NCBI GenBank assembly: GCA_020854055.1
Contig: JADZGD010000044.1
Location: 1-64,000, forward strand
Direction of reading: 5' to 3'
From: Bryobacterales bacterium
Lineage (GTDB): Bacteria > Acidobacteriota > Terriglobia > Bryobacterales > Bryobacteraceae
Length of the DNA: 64,000 bases
Shown: positions 1 to 7,605 of the stretch, one piece after another
Layout of the letters: each line of letters opens with the position of its first letter
Position numbering within the stretch: position 1 is the stretch's first letter
Translations under genes and position numbers: made by a program
Notes under the pieces: generated by a model
Told to the model about the DNA's origin: nothing
Seen by the model: the letters and a program-made list of their open reading frames with translations, nothing else
Database searches by the model: none

Positions 1-168
1 GGAACCTCCCTCCTGTTTGTCTCCCACGCCGTCAAGGCCATCGAAGCCTTCTGCGACAAAGCCGTCTGGCTCGACCACGGCCAAGTCCAAATGCAAGGCC
101 CAGCCCACCAGATCCTCTCCGCCTACAACACAAAACCCGGGACAGTACACTCAAACACAATTTCTTGA
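1..168 (+). CDS. ABC transporter ATP-binding protein, C-terminal fragment (polysaccharide-export type)
   Basis: Only the last 55 codons lie in the window, in frame 1 from the left edge to a TGA at 166-168. The residues LLFVSHAVKAIEAFCDKAVW are a typical ABC ATPase H-loop (switch His in SHA) followed by the segment that reads ...LDHGQVQMQGPAHQILSAY, as in Wzt/TagH-like ATPases that power export of O-antigen, teichoic acid or capsule polymers. The protein would act at the inner membrane with a permease encoded to the left. The last dozen residues (KPGTVHSNTIS) are encoded by a 33-bp repeat that recurs at 15038, so the natural C-terminus may have been altered by repeat insertion. The family call is firm, the substrate is not known. 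Confidence 0.8.
   Translation, partial: GTSLLFVSHAVKAIEAFCDKAVWLDHGQVQMQGPAHQILSAYNTKPGTVHSNTIS
132..164 (+). repeat. 33-bp dispersed repeat, copy A
   Basis: A 33-base string beginning AAAACCCGGGACAGTACACT is identical to 15038-15070. Here it overlaps the 3' end of the ABC ATPase gene and supplies its last codons. The second exact copy lies beside a RAYT remnant, so this is probably a REP-like element spread by such a transposase. The identity is seen directly; the mechanism is inferred. Confidence 0.75.
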
Positions 169-387
169 GAGTTTCACCGCCCGAACCCACTCTCTTTTCG
201 CGTGAACCAGGGCCAATTGCGCGTTCTTGCTGCCGCTGAAGATCGTTTGTTCGCAAAATTCTAACGCGCGGAAAAAGCGGTGGCTCGGCTGGACGTCGGT
301 CCGGACAAAGTGATCGCAGGCAGATTCATCCTTTGCCCAATCCAATAAAGGTACGTTTCGGGAGTGCAATGGGTAGCTTCGCACGGC

Positions 388-1395
388 CTATCTCCCGTTC
401 GCCGCACCCAGCAACACGACAGCGAGGATCAGTACGCCGGAGCCGGCGAGCAGCAATAGAGTCGCTCTCCGGCCGGCCGCGCGCCATTCGCCCGACCAGA
501 TCCCTACCATGTTGGCGGTAACAATGATGCCGCTGATAAACAGTGGCCACCCGAGTGTCGGCCCGAACTCGCCCAACCGTGAGATGCCGGCGCCATAGAG
601 CACGTAGCCTCCGTAGAGCATCGCTGCCATGATCGCGGCCAAGACCGCCTGGCCGGCCCAGCCGGGTGCACGATAACTCGCCCAACTGCCGTTTCCACCG
701 ACCAGGCGAACACTATAACCGGCATTTGCCAGAAAGCCTGCCGAAAGCACGACCGCCAGTAGCGGATAGCTGGCCACCGAGGCGGCGGATCCGGACGCAC
801 GCGCTGCGTCAACCAGCGGCTGGCCGAAATAGAAGGCGAAGTTCATCAACGCCGAAAGGATGCCGCTACCGATGCAGATCAACACTCCTTTGGCGAACAC
901 GCCGGGCCGCCGGGCGCCCGCGCTTCGCTCACGAATCCGCCCTGCCGCCGCACAAACCAGAATGCCGGCGAGGCTCACCGTGACACCGGCGATTGTCAAC
1001 ATCCCAGTGCGCGTCAGCAGCCGCTCAGGATGGTAGATGGCCATCGGCGCCAGAGAACCCAAGGCCACCGTGATTCCGAGAATGATAGCCGGGCCCAGAG
1101 CGATGCCCAATGTGCCGACTCCCAATCCGTAGAGCACGTGTCCGGCGCCCCAACCGAAGCCGAAAAGCGCGGCCAGGACCAGCACGGAAATTCTCACTCC
1201 GCTATACAGCCGGCTCGGATCGGGGATGGTAATAAGGGTAAACAGCCACGGCAATAACACCATGGCGAAACTGGCGTAAACCAGCCAGACGTTCTCCCAC
1301 TTCCAGCGCACAGCATATTTCAGCGGAAGTGGGAAGGCTCCCTGCAGCGCGCCGCCCAGCAGAATCAGGAAAAGTGCCAGTGTGTTCGATTCCAT
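388..1395 (-). CDS. rhaT: L-rhamnose/proton symporter RhaT-like sugar permease
   Basis: The 335-residue product is close to the length of E. coli RhaT (about 344) and has about ten hydrophobic segments, starting with LALFLILLGGALQGAFPLPL. The pattern of a glycine-rich first helix (GGALQGAFPLP) followed by WKWENVWLVYA is the RhaT family signature. It should import L-rhamnose or a related deoxysugar with H+ across the inner membrane. Its ATG overlaps the TAA of the upstream dehydrogenase gene, so the two are co-transcribed with the GntR regulator gene. It sits next to a glycosidase and TonB receptor locus, which suggests that it takes up the monosaccharide released there. Substrate within the RhaT family is inferred. 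Confidence 0.82.
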   Translation of the reverse strand: MESNTLALFLILLGGALQGAFPLPLKYAVRWKWENVWLVYASFAMVLLPWLFTLITIPDPSRLYSGVRISVLVLAALFGFGWGAGHVLYGLGVGTLGIALGPAIILGITVALGSLAPMAIYHPERLLTRTGMLTIAGVTVSLAGILVCAAAGRIRERSAGARRPGVFAKGVLICIGSGILSALMNFAFYFGQPLVDAARASGSAASVASYPLLAVVLSAGFLANAGYSVRLVGGNGSWASYRAPGWAGQAVLAAIMAAMLYGGYVLYGAGISRLGEFGPTLGWPLFISGIIVTANMVGIWSGEWRAAGRRATLLLLAGSGVLILAVVLLGAANGR

Positions 1396-2378
1396 TATGC
1401 TTTCTGTGCCGCCGGCGTTCTGTTTACGCCATTTACGACATTGGCGGCGATGCCGGTTGTCAGGACTTGCCGTATGATACTCGCCGCGCCTTGGCGCATA
1501 TCGCGAATGGCCTCTTCGGAGTAGAACGCCATGTGCGGCGTGACAATACAGTTGAGGTGGCTGAGCAACTCGCGGTCGAAAGCAGGTTCCCGCTCGACAA
1601 CATCCAGCGCAAGACCGCCCAACTGACCATCCCGAAGCGCATCAAGCGCCGCTGCTTCGTTCACGATGCCCCCGCGGGCTGTATTGACAACCAAAGCGCC
1701 ACGGCGCAAAAGCCCGATCGTCGCGGGGTTCAGTATGCCGCGTGTCTCCCGGTTGAGGGGAGCGTGGAACGACACGACGTCGGCCTTCGGAAGCAACTCT
1801 TCCAGCGACCCTGCGCGTTCGATGCCCAGAGCCTTTTCGTAGCCGGCGGCGACATAAGGGTCAAAAAAGACCACCCGGAATCCGAACGCTCTGGCACGCA
1901 TGGCGGCCGCGGTGCCGATGCGGCCGCAACCCACGATACCGAATACCTGGCCACGCAGCCGGCGCGCGGGTGTGGATGCCGCCCAGTTCCAGCCGTCTGA
2001 GGAGACATCCTGCATGCCCGCTTTCAGCCGACGCTCCAGTGCAAGTGTTAATAGCAGGGTGTGGTCGGCAACTTCTTCGGTTCCGTAATCCGGTACGTTG
2101 CATACCGCGATACCGGCCAGCCGGGCCGCCTCGAGGTCGACGTTGTCGAACCCCGCCCCGTTGCGGACGATTGCCTGTATTTGGGGTAGGGTTTCGATGA
2201 CGCTGCCGGAGATGCGTGGATGGTGGGAGACAATCAACGCGTCGGCACGAGTCAATATGTCAGTCCGGTCGACGTCGCGTCCATCGAAGACCAAAAGATG
2301 GACATTGGCGACGTCGCCAAGCGCCTCCTGCTCCAGGATCGTGTCCGTAGCAAAGCGAGACTCTTTGGACTCCAGCAT
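1395..2378 (-). CDS. D-isomer-specific 2-hydroxyacid dehydrogenase (CtBP / phosphoglycerate dehydrogenase-like)
   Basis: The 327-residue product has the two-domain fold of NAD-dependent D-2-hydroxyacid dehydrogenases. The nucleotide-binding GCGRIG is at about 150-155, NTARGG with the substrate-binding Arg at about 235, the catalytic-relay Glu in REPAF at about 264 and the acid/base His in TPHMAFYS at about 282. The start at 2378 (ATG) was chosen because the open frame further upstream overlaps the GntR gene and lacks homology; a GTG at 2384 is also possible. The stop TAA overlaps the ATG of the rhaT-like gene. C-terminal-binding-protein-like members often sit in sugar-acid or deoxysugar catabolic clusters, which fits this locus; the exact substrate is unknown. 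Confidence 0.85.
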   Translation of the reverse strand: MLESKESRFATDTILEQEALGDVANVHLLVFDGRDVDRTDILTRADALIVSHHPRISGSVIETLPQIQAIVRNGAGFDNVDLEAARLAGIAVCNVPDYGTEEVADHTLLLTLALERRLKAGMQDVSSDGWNWAASTPARRLRGQVFGIVGCGRIGTAAAMRARAFGFRVVFFDPYVAAGYEKALGIERAGSLEELLPKADVVSFHAPLNRETRGILNPATIGLLRRGALVVNTARGGIVNEAAALDALRDGQLGGLALDVVEREPAFDRELLSHLNCIVTPHMAFYSEEAIRDMRQGAASIIRQVLTTGIAANVVNGVNRTPAAQKA

Positions 2379-2425
2379 GCACACTATCGCTTCCCTCAAC
2401 GTTCCGATTCCTCCTTCGCGCGGCT

Positions 2426-3127
2426 TCAGGAGCGGGCCGCGGATTCTTCTTCGTGCTGCGGTTTGGCGAAGAACAACTCCAGGGCATTCCGCTTGCTTAC
2501 CTCGATATGATCCGCCAGTAGGCGCTCCGCTGTCTGCGCATCTCTCCGCAACAGCGCGCGGACAATCTCCAGATGTTCCTCCCCTGCGCACCGGGCATGT
2601 GCCGAATTCCGGTAACCCAACAATCGCAACGAATGCAGCAGCAGTGAGATGTTGTCCAGGTACAGCGCCAGCCTGCGGTTTCTGGAGTGGGCAACGATCA
2701 GCCGGTGAAGTTCCAGGTCCACGGCGGCCTGCCGGTCGTTCCAGTCAGGCGGTGTACTTTCGCTGAGCGAGACCAACTGCCGCTCGAGTTCGAGAAGCTC
2801 GCTCAGCGGCAGTCCTCGGACAGCAGTGCGGACGGCCAGGCATTCAAGTGCCTTGCGGATCTCGTAGATCTCTTCCACGTCGTCCGGAGTGAATGCGACG
2901 ACTCGGGCGCCCCGGTTGCGGCTGCGCTCCACCAGGCCGTCGCGCTCCAGTGCGAACAGGATCTCGCGGATTGGCGTTCGACTGACCAGGAAGGCTGCTG
3001 CCAGCTCTTCTTCGATCAACCTCTGGCCCGGACTGAACTCGCCCGAGACGATCATGCCGAGAATATCCGAATAGATTCTGGAGTTAACGGCGTTCTTCTC
3101 GGGATTGCTTTCCGTCGGAATGTACAC
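2426..3127 (-). CDS. GntR-family transcriptional regulator with FCD ligand domain
   Basis: The 233-residue protein has an N-terminal winged helix-turn-helix (about residues 12-75, including LIEEELAAAFLVSRTPIREI) and a helical C-terminal FCD domain with the metal/ligand-binding pattern D..R / H...H (DLELHRLIVAHSRN, then EEHLEIVRALLRRD). FCD regulators usually repress catabolic operons and release DNA on binding a sugar acid or organic acid. It starts with GTG at 3127 behind a GGAGA on its strand. It is the first gene of a leftward unit with the dehydrogenase and rhaT-like gene, and it diverges from the SDR gene. Two TTGTATnCAA sites in the gap are the likely operators. Confidence 0.88.
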   Translation of the reverse strand: MYIPTESNPEKNAVNSRIYSDILGMIVSGEFSPGQRLIEEELAAAFLVSRTPIREILFALERDGLVERSRNRGARVVAFTPDDVEEIYEIRKALECLAVRTAVRGLPLSELLELERQLVSLSESTPPDWNDRQAAVDLELHRLIVAHSRNRRLALYLDNISLLLHSLRLLGYRNSAHARCAGEEHLEIVRALLRRDAQTAERLLADHIEVSKRNALELFFAKPQHEEESAARS

Positions 3128-3213
3128 AATCGAATCTCTCCTAAGATTAGAGTAAGTCGAGACGCATCAGCTTGGCAATCCGAATTTTACTGATTTGGCC
3201 GAAAAATTTGCCC

Positions 3214-3242
3214 TTGACATCGCACAGGACAGATGGTAATCT
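3214..3242 (+). promoter_or_regulatory. Promoter of the SDR-glycosidase operon
   Basis: TTGACA at 3214-3219 matches the -35 consensus exactly. A weak -10 (TAATCT) follows 17 bases later at 3237-3242. The transcription start would fall at about 3249, inside the operator-like repeats, and 30 bases before the ATG of the SDR gene. Confidence 0.6.
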
Positions 3243-3247
3243 GCCGC

Positions 3248-3269
3248 TTGTATTCAAAATTGTATACAA
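3248..3269. promoter_or_regulatory. Tandem GntR/FCD operator-like sites
   Basis: Two ten-base sites lie in tandem: TTGTATTCAA (3248-3257) and the perfect palindrome TTGTATACAA (3260-3269). TTGTATACAA-type palindromes are the classic binding sequence of FadR/VanR-type GntR regulators. They overlap the expected transcription start of the rightward operon and are about 120 bases from the divergent gntR start. Binding by the GntR protein at 2426-3127 would block the SDR operon; that assignment is inferred. Confidence 0.62.
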
Positions 3270-3278
3270 ACGACGAAT

Positions 3279-4025
3279 ATGGCTCATACCAAGACCGCGA
3301 TCGTCACCGGTGGTGCCAAAGGTATTGGGAAGGCGTGCGCGGAAGTTCTCGCCGCGGCTGGCTACCGGGTGGCTATCCTCGACAAGGATGAATCGGCTGC
3401 CGGCATCGCTTCAGCAATTCCGGGGGATTGTCGGAGCCTGACCTGCGACGTATCTTCGTATGAGGATGTTCGTCGGGCGTTTGAGCGTTTTGTGAAGGAG
3501 TCCGGCCGGCTGGATGTGCTCGTGAACAATGCCGGCTACCACATCTCCAAGAGTGTGGAACACACCACCGAGCAGGAGTGGGACTTCATCCTTGCGACGA
3601 ATCTGAAGAGTGTCTTCCTGTGTTCGAAGTTTGCAATCCCTCTGCTGCGCCAATCCCGCGGTTCCATCGTGAACATGTCTTCGATGGTCGGATTGGTCGG
3701 TCAGACCAACGCGGGCGCCTATTCGGCTTCGAAGGGCGGAATCATCGCGATGGCCAAGGGCATGGCGCTCGATTTGGCTCCGGATGGTATCCGGGTCAAC
3801 TGCGTCTGTCCGGGGTGGGTCAGCACGCCACTCGTCGATGACTGGTTCGGCCAACAGAGGAATCCAGAAGAATCGCGCCGCCACATCTACGCATTGCATC
3901 CGCTGGGAAGGATCTCCAGTGCAGATGAAGTAGCGCGTGCCGTTTTGTTTCTTGCGTCCGAGCAGGCATCCTTCATCACCGGCATCGCTCTTCCGGTTGA
4001 TGGCGCCGTTACGCTCGGCTACTGA
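3279..4025 (+). CDS. SDR-family NAD(P)-dependent oxidoreductase
   Basis: This 248-residue classical short-chain dehydrogenase has the cofactor motif TGGAKGIG at 10-17, NNAG at 83-86, catalytic Ser at 134/135, Tyr148 and Lys152 (YSASK), and the PGWVSTPL segment typical of sugar or 3-oxoacyl dehydrogenases. It is the first gene after the regulated promoter and is followed 61 bases later by a TonB receptor gene. In this setting it may oxidise a free deoxysugar (the role of SDR L-rhamnose or L-fucose dehydrogenases in non-phosphorylative pathways). The fold is certain, the substrate is inferred from neighbours only. Confidence 0.87.
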   Translation: MAHTKTAIVTGGAKGIGKACAEVLAAAGYRVAILDKDESAAGIASAIPGDCRSLTCDVSSYEDVRRAFERFVKESGRLDVLVNNAGYHISKSVEHTTEQEWDFILATNLKSVFLCSKFAIPLLRQSRGSIVNMSSMVGLVGQTNAGAYSASKGGIIAMAKGMALDLAPDGIRVNCVCPGWVSTPLVDDWFGQQRNPEESRRHIYALHPLGRISSADEVARAVLFLASEQASFITGIALPVDGAVTLGY

Positions 4026-4086
4026 GCCTCCGGCCGTCCGGTCCGCTCCACAATCCGCGTCCGTCCAATTCAGTTGGGAGGAATGT

Positions 4087-7000
4087 ATGAGGTCTCGAAC
4101 GTTGTCTTTTCTATTGTTGGTAATTTTGCTGGCAGCTGCTGCTACCAACCTGTTTGCCCAAGCCGATCTCGCCGTGTTGGTGGGGTCCGTGGCCGATCAG
4201 AAAGGCGCGCTGGTGCCCGATGCGACCGTTGTCGCTACGAATCTGGCCACCGGAGTCAGTCTCCGTGCAAAGACTAACGCCGAAGGCCACTACCGGTTGC
4301 CCAACCTGAAATTCGGAATGTACCGCGTAGAAGTCAGCCGGTCCGGCTTCAAGACCGTTGCCCGAAACGAAGTTCAATTAAACGTCGGCCAGACACTGCG
4401 TCTGGACTTCAGCCTGGAACTCGGCGCGGTCTCCGAATCGGTGACTGTCACCAGCGATGCTCCGTTGCTGCAAACCGATACTTCGAACCTCAGCACGGTC
4501 ATCAGCACTGCTCAGTTCCATCAACTTCCTCTCCAGGTCTCCGGCGACCGGCGCTCACCGGAGATGTTCATGTACCTGGCTCCAGGAGTCACGGGTTCTA
4601 CAGGCAGCCTTGGCTCGGGAGCCCCGAACGTTGGATATTTTCAGATTAACGGTGGCCCATCAAATAGCTCGGAAGTGTTGCTCGACGGCGCATCGGCTCG
4701 TGCAGCCAATATCTACGGGGACTTCCAGAGCTTCACCCCTAGCGCCGACGCAATCGGAGAATTCCGCCTGCTGACTAACAGCTACTCTGCTGAATACGGA
4801 CGTACCGGCGGTGGTATCACGAGCTTCTCCATCAAATCCGGGACGAACGACTTCCATGGCAGCGCCTTCGAGTTCTTCCGCAACGACAAACTCGACGCCC
4901 GAGGTTTCTTCCAATCCACCACTCCGAAGACGAGACAGAATGAATACGGTTTCACCATTGGCGGACCGGTGCTTATTCCGAAGCTCTACAACGGCACAAA
5001 CAAGACCTTCTTCTTCGGCACGTTCAGTGGATTCCGCAATCGCCCCGGGCCGCCTCAGACACTGCTCACGCTGCCAACTGAAGCCATGCGGAATGGGGAC
5101 TTCTCCAGAGTGACTGACTCGTCCGGAAACGTGATTCCAATCTACGATCCGGCTTCTACTCAGTCGGATCCGGCGAATCCATCCCTCATCACGCGGACAC
5201 CGTTCGCCGGCAACCTGATCCCGAAGAGCCGGATGAGCAAAGTCGCGCTGAATACAGTGCCGCTGTTGCCCTCGCTCACATATCCGGACCGGTTGAACTT
5301 CAACACGTTGGCCGCCGGCGGGGCAGTAGCCGATCGCGACACCTACACCATTAAACTCGATCACAACTTTTCGCCGCGAAGCATGTTGAGTGGCAGCTTC
5401 AATCGGGTGCTTCACGACTACATAACGGCCGCGCCGCTGCTGGCCATGCCCTTCACGCAGAACGCGCACGCCGTACCGAAGACGATCCTGTTCCGGCTCA
5501 GCCACAACTACACCATCTCACCGACGCTGGTAAACCATGCCGGCTTCTCCATTAATCGTTGGCGAACGCTTACCACCGGTATGAGTTACGGCACGGATCA
5601 GTGGCCGCAGAAGATCGGGCTCACGGGGGTAGAGCAGAATTTCTTCCCGACGTTCAACTTCTCCACGGACGGTTTGCAGCAACTCGCCGCCAGTTTCGGA
5701 ACGCGGGGCGGATTCACTTCGTACCTCTATAACGATACGGTGAGTTGGATCCATAATCGCCATTCGCTAAAATTCGGCTTCGACTTCCGCATGGAGGGGC
5801 TGAACGAGCACAACTTCGCCAACAGCAGCGGCACGTTCACCTTCCACCGCCGTGAAACCGGCTTGCCGAGCATCACCAATTCCGGCCAGGCCTTCGCCAG
5901 TTTCCTTGTGGGTGCCGTCGACTCGGGCAGCTTGCGCCTGCCGTCTAGCCTGGAGACGCGATATCACTACTATGCGCTTTTTGTTCAGGATGACTTTCGC
6001 GTCAGTTCGCGTTTGACACTGAATCTGGGTCTGCGGTGGGAAGTGCAGCAGCCACCCATGGAAGCTCAGGACCGGCAGAGTTCCCTGGATCCTGCGCTTG
6101 CCAATCCCGGAGCCGGAGGGTTTCCGGGCGCGCTGGTCTTCGCAGGCAGCGGACAGGGCCGCACAGGTCGCCGAACCTTTGCCGATACCTGGTTTGGTGG
6201 TTTTGGCCCGCGAGTTGGATTTGCTTATCAACTCACCCAGAAGACGGCACTTCGGGGAGGATATGGAATCTCCTATCTCCCCGGAACGCTGAATGGCGGC
6301 GGTGGCGGCAGTATCCCCAACACGCAAGGCTTCACGGCCAGCCCGTCATTCTCCACCGCCGATCAGGGAATTACGCCCGCGTTCTACATCGACGGCGGTT
6401 TCCCTCAGAACTTCGCACGGCCACCCTTCCTGAATCCGTCTTTTGCAAACGCGCAGGGCATTACCTTCATCCCACGTGACAATGGCCGCCTGCCGTATAT
6501 GCAGAATTGGAGCTTCAACGTTCAGCGGGAACTTCCGGCGGAGATGCTTCTCGACGTTGCCTACTCAGCTTCGAAGGGCACTCGCCTGCTCGCTGACAAC
6601 ATATTCAGCCTCAACCAACTCAACCCGCAATACCTTAGCTTGGGCTCGTTGCTCAATGCGAATATCCTGTCGGCTCAGGCTGTTGCTGCGAACATTAAGC
6701 AGCCCTTCGCCGGCTTCGCAACCTTGCTCGGCAGCCGCGCCACGGTCGGCCAGTCACTACGGCCATTTCCGCAGTTTACTGGTGTAACCTATTTCCAGCC
6801 TCCGGCCGGAAACTCCACCTATCACTCGCTGCAAGCGAAGTTCGAAAAGCGCTTTTCGAAGGGGCTCCTCTTCCTGGCCAGTTACACGTGGGCAAAGACG
6901 CTCACTGACACGGGAGCCAACGGCCAGACGTTTCTGGAGCAATCAGGCCAGGATAACTATAATCGCCGATTGGAGAAATCGCTTAGTCCCAACGACATTC

Positions 7001-7548
7001 CGCACGTGTTCGCCTACAGTGCGGTCTATGAGCTTCCATTCGGTCCCGGCAAGGCGTTCCTGAACCAGCGCGGCGCGTTCGGCAAACTGGTAGGCGGTTG
7101 GCAGATTAGCGGTGTGCTTCGTTACCAGTCTGGGATTCCGTTGGGTGTCGGGGTGAACAACACGTCCGGTCTATTCAATCCGACGCTGCGGCCGAATCGG
7201 GTTCTGGGCCAGCCCGTCTCGCTCAGCTTCTCCGATCCTGCCAAGGATCGCTACGCCAACGTCAATGCCTTCTCGGTGCCGACTCCGTTCTCTCTTGGCA
7301 ATTCGCCGCGGGTGGTCGGGGATCTTCGTGGACCCGGCTACTACAACGAAGATGTAGCGCTTTGGAAGGATACTAAGCTCGGAGAGCGTGTCCGTGTCCA
7401 ACTTCGCGGAGAGGCATTTAACGTGTTCAACCGTGTGGTCTTCGCGGCTCCCAGCCTGAATCTTTCCAATACAACGCAGTTTGGAATTATCAGCGGGCAG
7501 GACAACCGGCCTCGCCAAATGCAGCTTTCACTGCGCCTCGAATTCTGA
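4087..7548 (+). CDS. Oar-type TonB-dependent receptor with carboxypeptidase-regulatory-like N-terminal domain
   Basis: The product is about 1153 residues. A signal peptide (MRSRTLSFLLLVILLAAAAT...LFAQ) is followed by a CarboxypepD_reg-like beta-sandwich (about 26-110: VGSVADQKGALVPDATVVAT), a plug domain (ISTAQFHQLPL..., GGPSNSSEVLLDGASA, AEYGRTGGGI) and a long outer-membrane barrel that ends with aromatic Phe (LSLRLEF). ATG at 4087 was preferred over the earlier in-frame start because it follows GGGAGG at 4076-4081 and begins the signal peptide. It should import oligosaccharides across the outer membrane. Acidobacteriota encode many such SusC-like/Oar proteins, and the glycosidase genes immediately downstream support a glycan substrate. 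Confidence 0.9.
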   Translation: MRSRTLSFLLLVILLAAAATNLFAQADLAVLVGSVADQKGALVPDATVVATNLATGVSLRAKTNAEGHYRLPNLKFGMYRVEVSRSGFKTVARNEVQLNVGQTLRLDFSLELGAVSESVTVTSDAPLLQTDTSNLSTVISTAQFHQLPLQVSGDRRSPEMFMYLAPGVTGSTGSLGSGAPNVGYFQINGGPSNSSEVLLDGASARAANIYGDFQSFTPSADAIGEFRLLTNSYSAEYGRTGGGITSFSIKSGTNDFHGSAFEFFRNDKLDARGFFQSTTPKTRQNEYGFTIGGPVLIPKLYNGTNKTFFFGTFSGFRNRPGPPQTLLTLPTEAMRNGDFSRVTDSSGNVIPIYDPASTQSDPANPSLITRTPFAGNLIPKSRMSKVALNTVPLLPSLTYPDRLNFNTLAAGGAVADRDTYTIKLDHNFSPRSMLSGSFNRVLHDYITAAPLLAMPFTQNAHAVPKTILFRLSHNYTISPTLVNHAGFSINRWRTLTTGMSYGTDQWPQKIGLTGVEQNFFPTFNFSTDGLQQLAASFGTRGGFTSYLYNDTVSWIHNRHSLKFGFDFRMEGLNEHNFANSSGTFTFHRRETGLPSITNSGQAFASFLVGAVDSGSLRLPSSLETRYHYYALFVQDDFRVSSRLTLNLGLRWEVQQPPMEAQDRQSSLDPALANPGAGGFPGALVFAGSGQGRTGRRTFADTWFGGFGPRVGFAYQLTQKTALRGGYGISYLPGTLNGGGGGSIPNTQGFTASPSFSTADQGITPAFYIDGGFPQNFARPPFLNPSFANAQGITFIPRDNGRLPYMQNWSFNVQRELPAEMLLDVAYSASKGTRLLADNIFSLNQLNPQYLSLGSLLNANILSAQAVAANIKQPFAGFATLLGSRATVGQSLRPFPQFTGVTYFQPPAGNSTYHSLQAKFEKRFSKGLLFLASYTWAKTLTDTGANGQTFLEQSGQDNYNRRLEKSLSPNDIPHVFAYSAVYELPFGPGKAFLNQRGAFGKLVGGWQISGVLRYQSGIPLGVGVNNTSGLFNPTLRPNRVLGQPVSLSFSDPAKDRYANVNAFSVPTPFSLGNSPRVVGDLRGPGYYNEDVALWKDTKLGERVRVQLRGEAFNVFNRVVFAAPSLNLSNTTQFGIISGQDNRPRQMQLSLRLEF

Positions 7549-7605
7549 TCTGATAAGATTCGGCCCAGAGGGAATTCGCCCTCCGGCCCTCGACCGAAGC
7601 ATTGC

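Noticed and set aside
151..384. 77-codon minus-strand frame between the ABC ATPase and the rhaT-like gene
   Set aside because: It runs through the repeat copy and the 3' end of the ATPase gene and shows no family similarity; the 169-387 stretch otherwise contains nothing I can support.
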